A DNA stretch of 64,000 nucleotides from Patiria pectinifera. Lineage: Eukaryota > Echinodermata > Asteroidea > Valvatida > Asterinidae. Below the pieces are notes generated by a model. It was given only the letters and a program-made list of their open reading frames with translations, searched no databases and was not told the origin of the DNA. The DNA is taken from assembly GCA_029964075.1 (NCBI GenBank), contig CM057140.1, forward strand, positions 4,110,643-4,174,642. Reading direction: 5' to 3'. Made by a program: the position numbers and the translations under genes. Below, piece by piece: positions 46,401 to 58,874 of the stretch; position 1 is the stretch's first letter, and every line of letters starts with the position of its first letter.

Positions 46401-46959
46401 CATTCAAGAGTCGGCCATATTGGATTGAGAGTGAGGTAAAATCTTGGTTTTTGGAACTTGCGAAGAGAAATGAAAGCAAGTTAATTACTAATTAATTCCA
46501 GTCTGGTTCAATGAATAATTTCAAATTTATAATTAAACGTTCCCTAATGTTTAAAGCCAGATTTAAAAAAGAGACTAAAATAAGGCTGCATTATGCCTGC
46601 ATAAAGTCTGGCGCCATCTCATTCAACAGTTAACAATGAATGAAATACATTCAGAGAACTCGACAAAAATGGCCAACTCGTGAATAAGGCCCATAGCCGG
46701 TCATCAGCGCCATGGACAGGGGTTAGTGAAGGAACGCACACGCGCCCATGGAGTCGAGGCTGAGACGTGCAGGCTCTATGGCCGCTCTTGCCTTTTATGC
46801 GCGTTTTCTACGACGCCTGCCAGGACGAGTTAGGTCAAGAAGGCACCGATGTCACGTAATCGTATTTCGTTCGTTCCCGAAATTTTCCGAACATTTCCGA
46901 ACACGTAATTTTGGATACTCGGATATACTCGCGATATTTTGGTAGTTTTCGGGCGTATA
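46401..46959. other. Spacer with a third partial promoter-like repeat
   Basis: 46727-46764 repeats GTGAAGGAACG, then CACGCGCCCATG and AGTCGAGGCTG. 46855-46925 has repeated TTTCCGAACA and CGGATA words. No gene recognised. Confidence 0.45.
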
Positions 46960-47526
46960 TTTGTTGTAGTTTCGAACTTCAACCAATAGTTGTTGTAATT
47001 TTGGATAGTTTGCTGTTGAAACTTTCGTTTCTTTGGCGATTCGTTGGTGTCAGTGACATGTTTGAAGTTTTGTGTTCGAAAATGCTGGAAAAAAACAAGA
47101 AAAAAAGTGTTCATGTAGTCTGGTTCCCTGACCCCACTAAATATAACATGGATCAATTTATAGATGCCGGAAAATTGTAACGTAAGGGAACCAGTCTAGC
47201 TGGCCAGCACCCGTTTATGAACATGTAACCAATAGCAAACAAAATTTGGACTTAAAAAATGCTAAATTTGGAGCAGTAGTTGAAAAATAGTTGAAAAACG
47301 GTGGTCGGCCGACCACTTTTGGAAATTTAAAAAACAAAATACCATGTTCTTGAAAATGACTTCACACCAGGTGCCATAACTTTACAGGATGCTTTACACT
47401 GTCATTTACCAACATCCTAGTAAGTTATTTCGCAAAAACTTGGTAGTTTTATTTTTCGATGTTCGCAAATGTTGTATATTCCCTTTAGGGACGTCGGGGG
47501 AACGTCAGGTCAAGGAACCAGACTAC
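46960..47526 (-). mobile_element. Inverted, diverged relative of the AGGGAA-ended TTAA MITE
   Basis: The reverse complement of about 47050-47488 aligns with 1446-1860: GGGAATATACAACATTTGC, AAAATAAAACTACCAAG, AATGACAGTGTAAAGCATCC and AGCATTTTCGAAC match. A GTGGTCGG palindrome sits at the equivalent centre (47301-47316). The right flank after TATTCCCT is TTAG rather than TTAA. ACTGGTTCCCTGACC-type arms are at 47116, 47183 and 47508. The left boundary is uncertain. Confidence 0.65.
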
Positions 47527-50304
47527 AGAAAAATGTGTCACTTTCTGTGCTGTGACTGAACGCCTCCTCACTGCTAGAGGGTCTCGCGATTTGTATTGTA
47601 TATAGTAAGCCATCTTAGAGGTATATGACAATCGCAAGGAGTTTCTCGCGTTCGTAAACACTTCCATTCTTCAGACCAAAACATGATGCCGAATCGATAA
47701 CCTGACGTATCATTGTGAGAAGAATATTTGATTTGATTCCCGTAAACGGACGATGGTTAACGGATTTGGCGACATTCAGATTCGAAGTTACGCGTTTTAT
47801 AAATAAGTTACCGTTGTGTCAAGGTCGACACGTGCACGGACTCGAGCGAGTCTCTGCCGCAAACACCGACCGTCTACAGAGGTGACTGGCCGGTAGAGCT
47901 AACCCATCCTTTACGCGTCGTTGACTCTCCCTGGCCTCATGAATACTTAAAAAACTTTGAGCAGCCAGACTCCGACACTTTCCCAAATATTTGATTAAGT
48001 TAACAAACGGGAAAAAATCCAACCACAGTGACGATATTCTTCGTTTGGTCGGTGCAATCAGTAAACAAGCTTTTTCCTATTTCCTGTGTTTACTGCAATT
48101 AAATGCCAGACCATAAAAAAATAATTAAGTGCTACTCGGTTCGATCCAGTGGGGAGGTTTTTAAGACAAGTCTCTCGGAGTTTAAGCGCCTTGATTCTGA
48201 TCCACCCGGAATGAAAATGCATGAGGGGATGGGTCCAGGATTACCCGGCCAGTGGCCAGGAGGGTTTCCCGGTCCAGACATCAACAGTTTCCGCGCTACC
48301 ATCCGAGGAAAAACATCGCTAACTATGCTGGTCTGATTCCTGACGCGATCTTGGGGTAACGTGGGGACTACTGATTGTGCCAATGGACCCTGAGGGTGGC
48401 ACCCCAGACCCTAGGGCCAACTCGGCCCTTGCTGCGTCTGTAGTGTCCAGGCTGGTAGCCTGCGTCTGCCCCGCTGGCAGTATAGGTAGAACGGATATAA
48501 CGGTCATGTAGGCCTCATCGCCCACGCTAACAGGCATGTACAGTAGCGGCAGCTTGGAAAAATCGCCAACCAAGCATTCAACTATTGAATGTTGTATAAA
48601 AATGACAAATTGCAGTCTTTAGCCAGTGATTGTTCTTTGCTGAATAAAAAAAAGATAGCTGCTTGAGGTTGGAGGTTCGTCTACTTAGGCAGAGTTAACA
48701 TAAAGCTGGAAGCACTGCTGAGATTATTCGATGGACAAAAAACCAGAGAGAGAAAGTGGACAATCGGTGGAAATAAATCACAGAACGGTCGTCGACACCG
48801 TGACGAGCCGTCACAAGTTGGAGTTGATTTTTGCCCGCATCCGTTGTCTATCATGTGCCAAATCAATGGCATCATACCAAAAGATGCGAGCAGCAACGCG
48901 TCCGGGTGAGGTACAGCGACGGGTAAGCCGAGGGTGTAACGGGCTGACGGGCCGGTGGGGACAGGGCAGGGGCGAGATCCGAGACGCAAATTGGCTGGAA
49001 ATCCGCACTTTATGAGATTTGATTGAATTGAAGATGTTGATGAAAAGGCAGATGAGGTAACAAGCAGGAAGGGTTTTGTGCCCATGTACGACAATTAAAG
49101 AAACGAACAGAAAAAAAGGTACAGACACGAAGAAAGAAATGAGGAAAGTAAGCTGGGATAGCTAGGCGCCGTAAGTGGCCAAGAATTGCATTATCTGACG
49201 AATGCAAATTATAGTCTGATGAAGAAGGTTATCTCAAGGCAATACGTCTGAATTGAAATACGGTGAAATCGTTTGCGATAAAAAAGCGTGTCTCCTGTTG
49301 GAATCGGGCCTCCTGTCTGCCAGGGGGTCGCAAGGGCACATGTTCGTACACAGGGAGACCAGTCAGAACACATATCTAACAATCCGGGGAAAAAAAGACT
49401 GACAGTTCTATTGTCAAAAGCAGTACATGCCTGAGAGTAAGATAATGCTTCAATGTTATGCGAATTATTAAACAGGTTGGATTTTGACAGCATCGAAGCA
49501 GAACAGTTAAACTCACACTATTCAACGAGTGTGTTGCAGATCTAATGTTCCAACTTAATATTCAAATACTTTTTGCTCGGGTCGCTACTGTTCCTATTTA
49601 GAAGTATTCAACTTTCATCCGAATGAAAGGGTCATTACAAAATAGATTTTGTATGTTCAGGACACATTCTTTAATGCCTTCTATCTCCAAGAGTGATCAT
49701 GTCGAGCAAAAGCCCTGCCAAACAAATAAAAAAGAGTTTGAAGTCAATTTGAATGATACTTGTATGGCAAATTATACAAGTCAGATGTAACAGGGACACA
49801 CAGAACATGTCACACTTTTGGACCCAACATTTACGGACTGACCATAAAACACACGCCCTTTCTTGATCTCGTATGTTGTCTTTTCCAACTGCCGTACTCC
49901 ACAAAGTGCGGCCGATTTGAGGATGGACCACAACTTGCATTTAGTCCAAACGACACTACCAATATGAGTAGACACAGGTGAAATAACCATTTGTTTTAGA
50001 ACAACTGAATCAAACAACAGATAGGAATTATAGTCATTGCATTTACTGAGTTCCCTTTTCTACCGATTCTTACAAGTTCAGCGCAAAACTCGGCAAGTGT
50101 AAGAGACTTTTTGCCAACCATGGGTTTTGAGACCCTACGGTCAACGTTAAAAAATACAGAATAATTATGAATCTTTCCAATGATATCATCGGATTGTTGA
50201 CAATACAAAATAACCAACAAATGCTACAAACGGCTTAATAAACAAGTTCCTTTCTTACATAATGAGAGTATTAAGATTTTTTTTTTGGCCAAATCCTAAA
50301 TTCA
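47527..50304. other. Intergenic DNA, no gene recognised
   Basis: A GC-richer patch at 48180-48550 has overlapping frames without domains. ATGCAAAT occurs at 49202-49209. The minus-strand frame 48681-49094 (137 residues) shows no recognisable family. Confidence 0.5.
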
Positions 50305-50790
50305 AAAATACCTAAGACACTATACCCATTCCTATTGGTCGAGAGCCCGTCACGTGGCCGGTCTTCAACGTGCCTTTAACCGTTTTATTGATTGAACGTT
50401 CACAATCATCACGTGGGCATGCGCAATACTACCAGTGAGTCAGAAATAGTCCTGAATATACAATACACCGGCACAGCTGCGTTTTGCACCACATCGCGCA
50501 ATGCGCGCGACGCGCGCGCCAATCTCCATATAAGGAGTTGTTTACAACACTCGTGGACTGGACAGAGTCATAATAGCTAGAGGTGTGTCCCGAAAAACAT
50601 GAGGTAAAATTGATGAACACAATCGTTGGAAAATTGTAATTTTTAAATTGTTTTGACTTTTGGACCGAATTTTTTTCAATATTTTACCGTAAAGGTATTT
50701 ATGAATCGGGTAATTATCAGCATCCAGACTCCAAGCAGTCTTAAACAGAGTGTTTAAAACTGGCCAAGCACACATTTATTCCCTTATTTA
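50305..50790. mobile_element. TIR element, longer relative of the 31.2-kb copy
   Basis: Shares AAATACCTAAGACAC, TATTGGTCGAGAGCCCGTCA and CGTG, ATCGTTGGAAA, TTGTTTTGACTTTT and GGTATTTATGAAT with 31187-31405. It then has CAGCATCCAGACTCC and TTTAAAACTGGCCAAGCACA, as in the foldback element at 24775-24940. It ends at TTATTCCCTTA. A CpG-rich insert (GCGCGCGACGCGCGCGCC, 50504-50521) is absent from the 31-kb copy. Non-coding. Confidence 0.75.
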
Positions 50791-53700
50791 TGCCCTTGTG
50801 GAATCCCATACAAAATGACGCTTTAAAATGTTGACAAAACGCATGGAAGGGCTACGTTGCAGTCATTCCCCTGCAACGCGCTCGAAATCGCAACGGCATG
50901 GCCAGCCGGGGTGTCGCTGACATCGTTCAAAACATCTAAGTAGTGACACAAACGAACAAGACTACTCCCCTGTCATCCGAACATCGGATGTACATGTCGT
51001 GTAGTTTGTAGACGCTGGAGTGAGGAATTTGGTATGTTTTTGTTGCACTGATATTGAGAAGCGATTGCTACGCAGAAAGCGGATTGTTGGCGTATTGAAC
51101 CGAAGTGAAGTTGTCAGGTGTCTGATAGATTGCACGGGAAATGGGCATTTACAGCCGCTGTTTTAACCTTGACATGTCGGCTTCAAATGCTCATCACACC
51201 GGCAGATGTTCCGATCAGGATATTTTCTCCCCAAACGAGCAATTTTGTGTGTTTAAGTGCAATAACATTAGACAAAGGAAAGTCGATAAGTCTTTGCAAA
51301 TTCAGTAAATCGGTCGTTTTTTTATTCAAAGAATGTAAACCGTTAATACAACTGCCGCGTTAAATTGCCAGCGTATTTTGTGTTCAATTTATATACACAA
51401 CACTGTACCTTTTGTGCCGTCTTTCTTGGCTTTTATTATATTAACAGAACACAGACGTTGACAAAAAAAGAGTGTTTGCGGATGAATGTCGCATCTGTAT
51501 GATTAAGCATGCAAGAGAAATTGGATCACAGTTCCACCCGTGTCAGCAGTTGTTATTTACCGATTTTTTTAATTTTTTTTTTTTTTTTTACAATATTGAT
51601 TCTTTTGGCATCAGAAACAGGCAACAGGCGCTGACAACCCGCTGGTAAAGAGGCAATAGTGAATTAATGGCGGAAACGTATCCGAGAAAAACGGAACAAG
51701 GCGAGTTTCCTCCACATGACAAGGCCGGTAACGTGTCCCAACCTGCGGTATCTTCGCCCCGAGAGTGGGGTCTGTCAGTCACCCTGCGTCTACCCAGGCC
51801 AGCCCGTGGGCGTTAAACCACCGACCGTCGGTGGGACACAGACCCCTACCCCCATCGGGGTGATATCTCCCTCTCTCTTTCTTACCCCTCTGCTCGGGAT
51901 TGTACAGCCCCCTCCCCCTCACGTTTTTGTTTTTGCCCCCAGAACCTGCTGGCACTTCGGAAGTTGTCGAGGTAAAATTAGCATTTGACGGCGGAAGTGG
52001 ACTGGGGCCAGGCGAAGCGAGCGTCGCCGAAGTTTGGGCGGGCAGCAAGTGCCTGGGAGTAGGCGAGCTGTTTCCGGAAAACCCGCCGGCTCCAGCTCCC
52101 ACCCGGACTTGTCCGTCATTTTTTCTCCCGTTAACTATTTTTTAATTTCGCACCCGAGGAACCGAGTGACTCTAAGTTTGTTCTTCTTTCTAAACAGTTC
52201 AAAACAACAACCGTGACAAGAATGTCTAAGAACACTGTCATGGTAGACGAAATTTAAATACCAAAGGTAAAAACCAACAAAGTTTATTTATTCAGATATT
52301 TTATTCACATACTTGTACAGGATGACTACTATAGCAAGGAAGGCAATATATTATCGGGCATATAATTAAAATAAAATGTTCACACAAATACAAAACAAAG
52401 AATGAAATAACCACCCTAACAACTTGAAATAACACAATACAACACAAACGATGGAATATACTGTTCCGTTTAGGGGTTTTGTGTTCAATTGTGAACCAAA
52501 AAAATTGCACTTTCTTTTTGACTCAACCTGCAGTAACAAAGACAAGAGCCTTTTGAATTCAACTTTGTCGAAGTTTGTGCTAAACCGATAAACAAGTGTG
52601 GCTTTTTAATGTGAGAGTACAGATTGCTCCCTTAAATGTCCCCATGATATTTGCAAAGATTGTTTCAGTAAGTTACTTCGCACTCAAGACAAGCCAAAGG
52701 TAGCTTTATCAAACATTCACAGAAAGAAAAGAAGAATGTTAATCAATGATTGTGCACGGTGATTAAAAACAGTATAATTCAAACAGCCCCCACAAAAAAA
52801 AACCAAAACCGAAATAGTTGCCAGGTCTATTTCATTTCAAAATTATTTGGAGTCATGGTTTCGAGTTTGTTTTTTAAAGAACTTTTTGGCGTTTTGTGCA
52901 TCACGAAAGAAAAATATGGTTGCGGATAAACGAAAAGTGCAGAGACCCTCAAAATCGCGAACACCGAACCCTGAACTGAAGGGTGGAAAATGTGTTATAA
53001 AAGACGTGAAATGGACTTAGGAAAACGGATATAAAAACAAACCAACAACAAAGGAGAAACACAAGTTCCGGCGAATTCCCATCTAGTCCTGACCGAGTTA
53101 TTTCCCGTCCCATTCTTCCAATTAATTAGCGCTGCCGGCAGAATATCAACTGTTTTTGTCTACATACAATGACACGTAAATGTCTCATTCAACGGTGTGA
53201 ATGCAACCCCGCCGAGCCGTTCAAACAACTTGTGTTCGATGCGTACAAGGCCAAAGGCGTAAAAAATAAAAGTGAAATAAAAAACATGGTGTTTTTTTTT
53301 CATAATATTAAAATTGTACCAGAGCATGACGCGACAGCTGTCTCTTTTTAATAGACTTACAACGTGAGACTTCACCAGATAGTCAATTCAGAGAAAATAC
53401 AATTGTCGTTTGTAGAGGACGACATTATTTTGTGGTTGCTTGTTTTCTGTCGATTGGGTGGCTTTGACGAATGAGGGCGCACTGCACGTAAAGCGACGGT
53501 GTTAGCACGTGGCAGCATTGTGTACTTCAGCTATTAACTTGGCAGTTTTTTCTTTTTTGATTTGAAAAATTGGGGGTGGGCAGAATATTGAGAAAAAAAA
53601 ACAATACATTAATGCTAAAAACGACCTTCTGTGATAATTATGACGAAAAATGTCTCATAAAGGGTACATTAACATGAATTATCTAAACTGATCGTTAGGC

Positions 53701-53940
53701 TGAAAGGCTGTAAGAATTATAGCATAGACATTTAGTATGATATCATTTATTTGAATCGTTTCTATAATAATTGGGGGGGGGTAAACTCATCCCTACTCGC
53801 AGCTGAGAAGCTGAAATGCGAAGGACTCAGCTACAACGTGGTCGAGCCGAAGGCATGTAATGAAAATGAAAAAATATGTGCAGAAATAATCATGATATTT
53901 CGGATACTACTGTATTCTTTTATATTCTTACCCAAATATA
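50791..53940. other. Intergenic DNA, no gene recognised
   Basis: C-rich and CpG-containing at 51720-52100 with overlapping frames on both strands. AT-rich elsewhere. GAGGGCGC lies at 53473-53480. A stretch at 52280-52400 (minus strand) loosely resembles a LINE 3' end but is too short to call. Confidence 0.5.
53473..53480 (+). promoter_or_regulatory. GAGGGCGC motif (CTCF-core-like)
   Basis: Context GAATGAGGGCGCAC. One of six in the window. Match only. Confidence 0.25.
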
Positions 53941-54130
53941 GTGTCTCAAAAAACCCTCAAAGCCCCCTCTTTTTAACAGCTTTTAAAAAAATACATCGCA
54001 AATATCGATACACGTGTAGAGAGTATATTTCATTAGCTTCGAACACATTTCTCAATCGGGTAAATATTTATTGAGTTATGGCCAATTGAATACAAGGTGG
54101 TTCTCGATTCACGCGACTCGCCTGTTTTAA

Positions 54131-54455
54131 ATGAGACCAATTTTACCTTTTCAGGTTATTTCACAACTTGACCTCAGATGACATTTGACCTTGGTGTGTG
54201 ACCTTTGACATCATTATCATAATTATGAAGGTTGCCATGTTGCACGTATGACCCAAGTTTGGTTCCAATTGGACTTCAACTTTTCAAATGAGACCAATTT
54301 TACATTTTCAGGCTATTTTACAACTTGACCTCAGATGACCTTTGACCTTGGTATGTGACCTTTGACATCATTATTATATGGAGGTTGTCATGTTCCATCT
54401 AGGACCCCAGTTTGGTTCTAATTGGACTTCAACTTTTTGAAATGAGACCAATTTT
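54131..54455. repeat. Two-and-a-bit tandem repeat, period about 155 bp, with DR1 motifs
   Basis: AAATGAGACCAATTTTA starts units at about 54131 and 54286, and a third begins near 54440. Each unit has CAACTTGACCTCAGATGAC then TTTGACCTTGG and GTGACCTTTGACATCATTAT. TGACCTTTGACCT at 54336-54348 is a perfect DR1 nuclear-receptor half-site pair, and a near-DR1 follows at 54356-54367. Confidence 0.85.
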
Positions 54456-54534
54456 TCGAATGTTTAACCAAAATACCACATACATACGGAAATACATACG
54501 GACGGATAGACATAGTGATTGCATGGTCTCTTTT

Positions 54535-54551
54535 CCTGAACTTCGTTCAGG
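54535..54551. repeat. Short hairpin CCTGAAC-TTC-GTTCAGG
   Basis: A perfect 7-bp stem with a 3-base loop, directly after the CATACATACGGACGGATAG stretch. This looks like the 3' structure of the repeat unit occupying the element interior. Confidence 0.7.
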
Positions 54552-55040
54552 CGAGACAAGAAGTACTGCTTTTTCGTTTTGTCCAGGGCGACTGGTATTT
54601 AACTGCCGCAATAACAACACGAGCTGAAACCTGCACTGTGAAAATGCTACCAAGTAGAGTACAGAGACAGAGCAGCGCAGTAAACATCTAAGAAGTTAAC
54701 CAACTAGTGCTTTTCAGGACTTCCATTACTTCAAAAAGAATCAATAACCATTGCTGCAATCAAAATAAAAAGAACCAAATGAAGCAAGAAATATTAAAAC
54801 ATTAGAGAAAGCAAAACTACCCTCAACCCAAATGCATTACATTCCTAACAACAACTGAGACCTTGGGCAGATTGAAAAATCGGTACTTATTTTGAATTGG
54901 CCGTAACTCAATAAATATTTACCTGATTGGCAATATTTTTTAGTTGGTGAAAAGCTAATGAACTATACTCTCCAAATATTTGCAAGATGTTTTTTTAAAG
55001 CTGTGAAAAAGAGGGGGCATTGAGGGTTTTTTTTGGAGTC

Positions 55041-58000
55041 ACCGTGTACATAGATAACTGAGCGACCTCGTTGTTACAAGGCATTAAGGTAATGACTTGT
55101 CAATTCGCCAGTTTCTACTGATACATTTGAATGTTTTATTTAATATAAAGCAGTTCATATTGGAGGCATCATGAGAAACAGTTCACGGAAGTTACGATAC
55201 CTGATGGGAGTGAATGTGCTCAGTCATGCTTCGGTAAAAATTCTAGCAATCATTGCAAACGGAAGCAGACATTATGGTAATCAGTGCTCTGCGCAGACGA
55301 TACAGACGTCCCAAATATTGCCACTTTCCCCTCGTCCCGCCAAAAAAAAGAGCACAAAAACGCAGCAACCCATCGGCAGGGACGGAGAAGTGGAAGCGTC
55401 GTCCGTATACATGTATAGTGATACCAAATAGAGGCCGTATGGTGCGCAACATGCCAGACTTAAATTAATTGTTCATGAGTGCAGGGTGCAAGATTAATGC
55501 CCCACTACACGTGTCAGAAGGGTTGCGTATCGCAGGATATCAATATAGCCTTGTGTGTGTGTGTGCCTGAAACGGAGCGTCTATCTCTCTCGTGAACCCG
55601 GTAAGGAAAAAAAAACAGTAGCTGTTAACTAAACGGCAACATGGTTTGGGTTTTTATCAGTGGAACAAAACAGACCAGGAGATTGATGGCTCTCTGAAAC
55701 GCCCGGGCTGTGCTTGTCTATGAGGGTCAAGGTTCAACAAGATGAAGGAAATTAACGACAATTAGGGAACGAGGCAGGCCGTCTCTGGCGCGTAGTGGAC
55801 CCGTAGTCAGGGGATGACACGAGTTGGCTGGAGTATCTTGACTGCTGAGTGAAGTACAGGGGGGTTTGTGACAGGGAGCAGTTGAAGTTTGGACCAAGGC
55901 AGATGGGTACAAGTGCCTTACTGTGCAAACATTAACAAATTGTCACCTCAGTGCATGTGTTGTCGTCTATCTTCTACAATTCAGGTTACTAGTTGATGCT
56001 CAAGTCCCATCGTGCCACGAGGGAAATAGATTGTTTAATAATAAGCGTTGGTTACACATCAGATTCCCCCTCCGTATTAGCATAAGACAGCCCAGAATGA
56101 CCACTGCGGTAACAGAAATGGATTTTTAAAGCAATTGGCAAACACGGGCCGCGGAGATAAATGGGGAAATGATGTCTGGCCGCAAACACCAAATGCTGGG
56201 TTCCCTATACCGGGGACACATGGTCGGCTTGGGCCCGAAATGTTCACTCGCTCCGGTCCGCTGTTTTGTTTTTCCCGTGTGCCCCCGATTTTGCCTCCGT
56301 TTTTGTAGTGATTAATGATGGGTTTCAAGCTGCGAATGGCACCGTCTAAATGGGGAGGAGGAGAACTCGACAACTCGAGGAACAGTTTTGAGAACTGCTT
56401 TCAATTAGGTCCTTTCAAAAATTCCGACAATTTCTTTTAGGAAGGCGAGACACGCCAGGAGGGTGGTGCCTCTTTGATGACAACTTTGTTAATTACAAAC
56501 AATTGACAAGAGAGGGTTTAATTGAACATACATTTATGCTGGCCGACTTAAATTTCTAACGGGTATATACATAAACTCAAGATTTATGAAAGGGAACATT
56601 TAGAGCTTGGTGGTATTTCGCTTTGCATGAAATCTGAGGTAAAAGTTTTGCAGTAGCAAGGCGCTAGAGATGACAAATGAAAGTACGCCACGTAACACGT
56701 TAGGGGCCGCGCCACGTAGGGGGACATCAACAATACTCTTTCAGGTTTACTTCAGAGTAGTAGGGAAAAAAACACTTCACGTTCGTGTCACAATTTCTAG
56801 CTCAAATTGGATTGTCTGCCAACACCCAAAGACCCACATTTAGACAGGAGAAGAGAGAGCCCGTGGGGGTCTCGGTGCCTATAATGGCCGGGGCATTCTC
56901 TCTCCCTCTCCCCTCCACGTTTGACTCCGGGGTACGGGCTGCCTAAACCGCCCGTATTAAATTCGGGCTCAAAGTAAATTAGGAGCCGTTTCACGTTCTT
57001 AAGTGCGAAAGTGCCTTCGATTGCCGTTAAAACGTGTCGCTGGCAGGATAACATCAAAGAGAAACATCCGAGGAAAAGGAAAGACCAAATCATCTTAGGA
57101 AGCCCCCCCCCCCTTTCCAAAGTAAATCCTCGGCAGGAATAGGCGCATAAGCTCATCTTATTTTGGCAAATAAACTTCCGGATTGGTTTAGAAGCAAATT
57201 CAAAAGTACAGTTGTACCCGGCAAAGGTTCCTAACCAGAGATTGCTTGGACTAAAGGCAAAGATTTTTGGAGTGAAATTTATATTGGATTTCGGCTGTCG
57301 TGTATATGCCTTTACTAATATGTCTTACAGTATTACTATCGGTTCTGATTCCGCACTTCCCTACACTGAATTGGCCTTTGGAAGTTGGGTTGAAGCGACG
57401 TTGTAATTGCAAATTTGGGCCACGAATTACGTAGCAACATGATTTTACTAGCTTAATCTACAAGTTTAGCACCTTACAAAGTCATAAGAGAGAGTTTTTG
57501 TTTTGCAAAGAACTCATTTACACGGGATGCGTTGTTTACTGTAAACACTGCATGCGTGTTACGCAGCAACGGTTAACCTGAGACTTAATTGTTGCATGTA
57601 ACAAAATAATGTCATAAAAACCCTTGATTAATAATCTAACTGTATTATTATGATGGTGTAGGCCTAGGCCGTACAATCTGTAAAGTATAAGGAAACTTCA
57701 GATAATATTTCCAGATTTGGGCAGAGTATTTTCTTTGCCGTCCGCAAAGTTACTCAGCTAACACTCGGCAACCACTGCGGCACCCCCCATCTTCCCACTA
57801 CATTCTCTCCTCCTATAACCACCTGAAACCCAAGCTCCTTTCTTGACATTTTCGACCCAAGGTGAGCCTTGGCAATTGGAGGGGGAGCCCCGTCCAAGCG
57901 ACATTTAGGAGACGTAACCGCGAGGCGACCTAGGGGCCGTCTTTCAGCCCGTCTTTCCCCCGCGCTGATGGTATTAAGCGATCGCCTCTAGTCAGGGAAA

Positions 58001-58874
58001 CACCACCCCGTTCGGAGTACCTCGAGCGGGGTGATGAGCGCCCGTCGCTGATGGAAACATTAATGTAGGACAGCCTCTTCTGAGTGGACGCCAAAGAAAA
58101 CAAAGATGCCACCCTTAAATTGTCCAATTTTTCCTTCTCCTCCCCATCTCTTGCCTCATCTGGCGGGCAAGGCAGCGCTTCCACCGGCCATCCTGTTCTG
58201 TCTCTACTCAAGTGGATTTGGTTTGGTTTTTCCCGTCTCTTTCTCTCCTTTGCTCAGAATTTCTGTCTTAATTTGTTCGTCTCCTCCGGGTGTAAGCCGG
58301 GCGAATCCGACAAGCAGCAAGCGACCAATTTGCCCGGGTATCTCTTTTCACGCTGCCGGGTGTTTTCTGCATTTGTGGCCCGTTCCCTTTTTGATTGGGA
58401 CAATCTTTTTTTCCCCCGACCGTACCGAGACGAAGCGAAGGGATAAAAACTTGCGCCGATCAAATATTGTCTTTGCTCTACAAGTGTTCGGATATGTTTG
58501 GCGTTCATTTTAGCGATCATCTATACGCGAGGGCCACTTAGTGATCTCTGCCAAACAAATTAAACATTGGAGAAGGCTAGATTTTTTTTTCTTCCTCACT
58601 TTCTTTCTTCTGGCCCAGAAAGGCTTTCAGGGGAAAACTCGTTTTTGACGAGAATGCCAGTAATCAGTTAATAATGCTTGAAATGTAATCTTTTTAGTGG
58701 TAAACATGACCAGAGACGCACCCGCTGGGTATAATTAGGACTATTACTGTCAGAGCAGCCGGCAGTTGGCAAGTCTGCTATGTCGTTGTGACAATGGCGA
58801 TGTCGAAGTGTGAAAGGATGGTGGCCAATTGTCGTAGGGGGTCGCAAATTGCCAAGACCACCAGTGACAAATGG
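55041..58874. other. Intergenic DNA with enhancer-like segment, no gene recognised
   Basis: A (TG)n tract lies near 55552-55565. 56270-56560 is rich in transcription-factor-type words. 56800-57110 and 57750-58500 are pyrimidine- and GC-richer, with overlapping open frames on both strands (the longest is 58106-58513, 135 residues) that have no recognisable domain. No repeats recognised. Confidence 0.45.
56270..56560. promoter_or_regulatory. Candidate developmental enhancer (TCF, SOX and homeodomain words)
   Basis: 56471-56515 packs CTTTGATG (TCF/LEF type), CTTTGTT (SOX type), TTAATTAC (homeodomain core) and ACAATTG (SOX type) into about 45 bp. ATTAATGATGGG and CAATTAGG lie upstream. The sequence seems unique in the window. 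This is inference from motif density, and the target would most simply be the POU3 gene. Confidence 0.3.

Larger units (their letters stand above)
53941..55040. mobile_element. Long-TIR DNA element (about 160-bp inverted ends)
   Basis: The left arm (53941-54100) and the complement of the right arm (about 54885-55040) align over about 160 bp, sharing CCCTCAAAGCCCCCTCTTTT or CCCTCAATGCCCCCTCTTTT, TTCATTAGCTT and GGTAAATATTTATTGAGTTA. The right end finishes GGAGTCACCGTGTA. The interior contains a tandem repeat and a hairpin but no transposase frame. Terminal bases resemble the CAGGGTGTCTC ends of other elements here. Confidence 0.8.

Noticed and set aside
52280-52560. LINE 3' end on the minus strand
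   Set aside because: Resembles one in composition (TTTATTCACA-type tail), but there is no conserved coding tail and no second copy.
58084-58513. Two overlapping + frames of 120 and 135 residues
   Set aside because: They overlap in different phases of a pyrimidine-rich stretch and neither has a recognisable domain.
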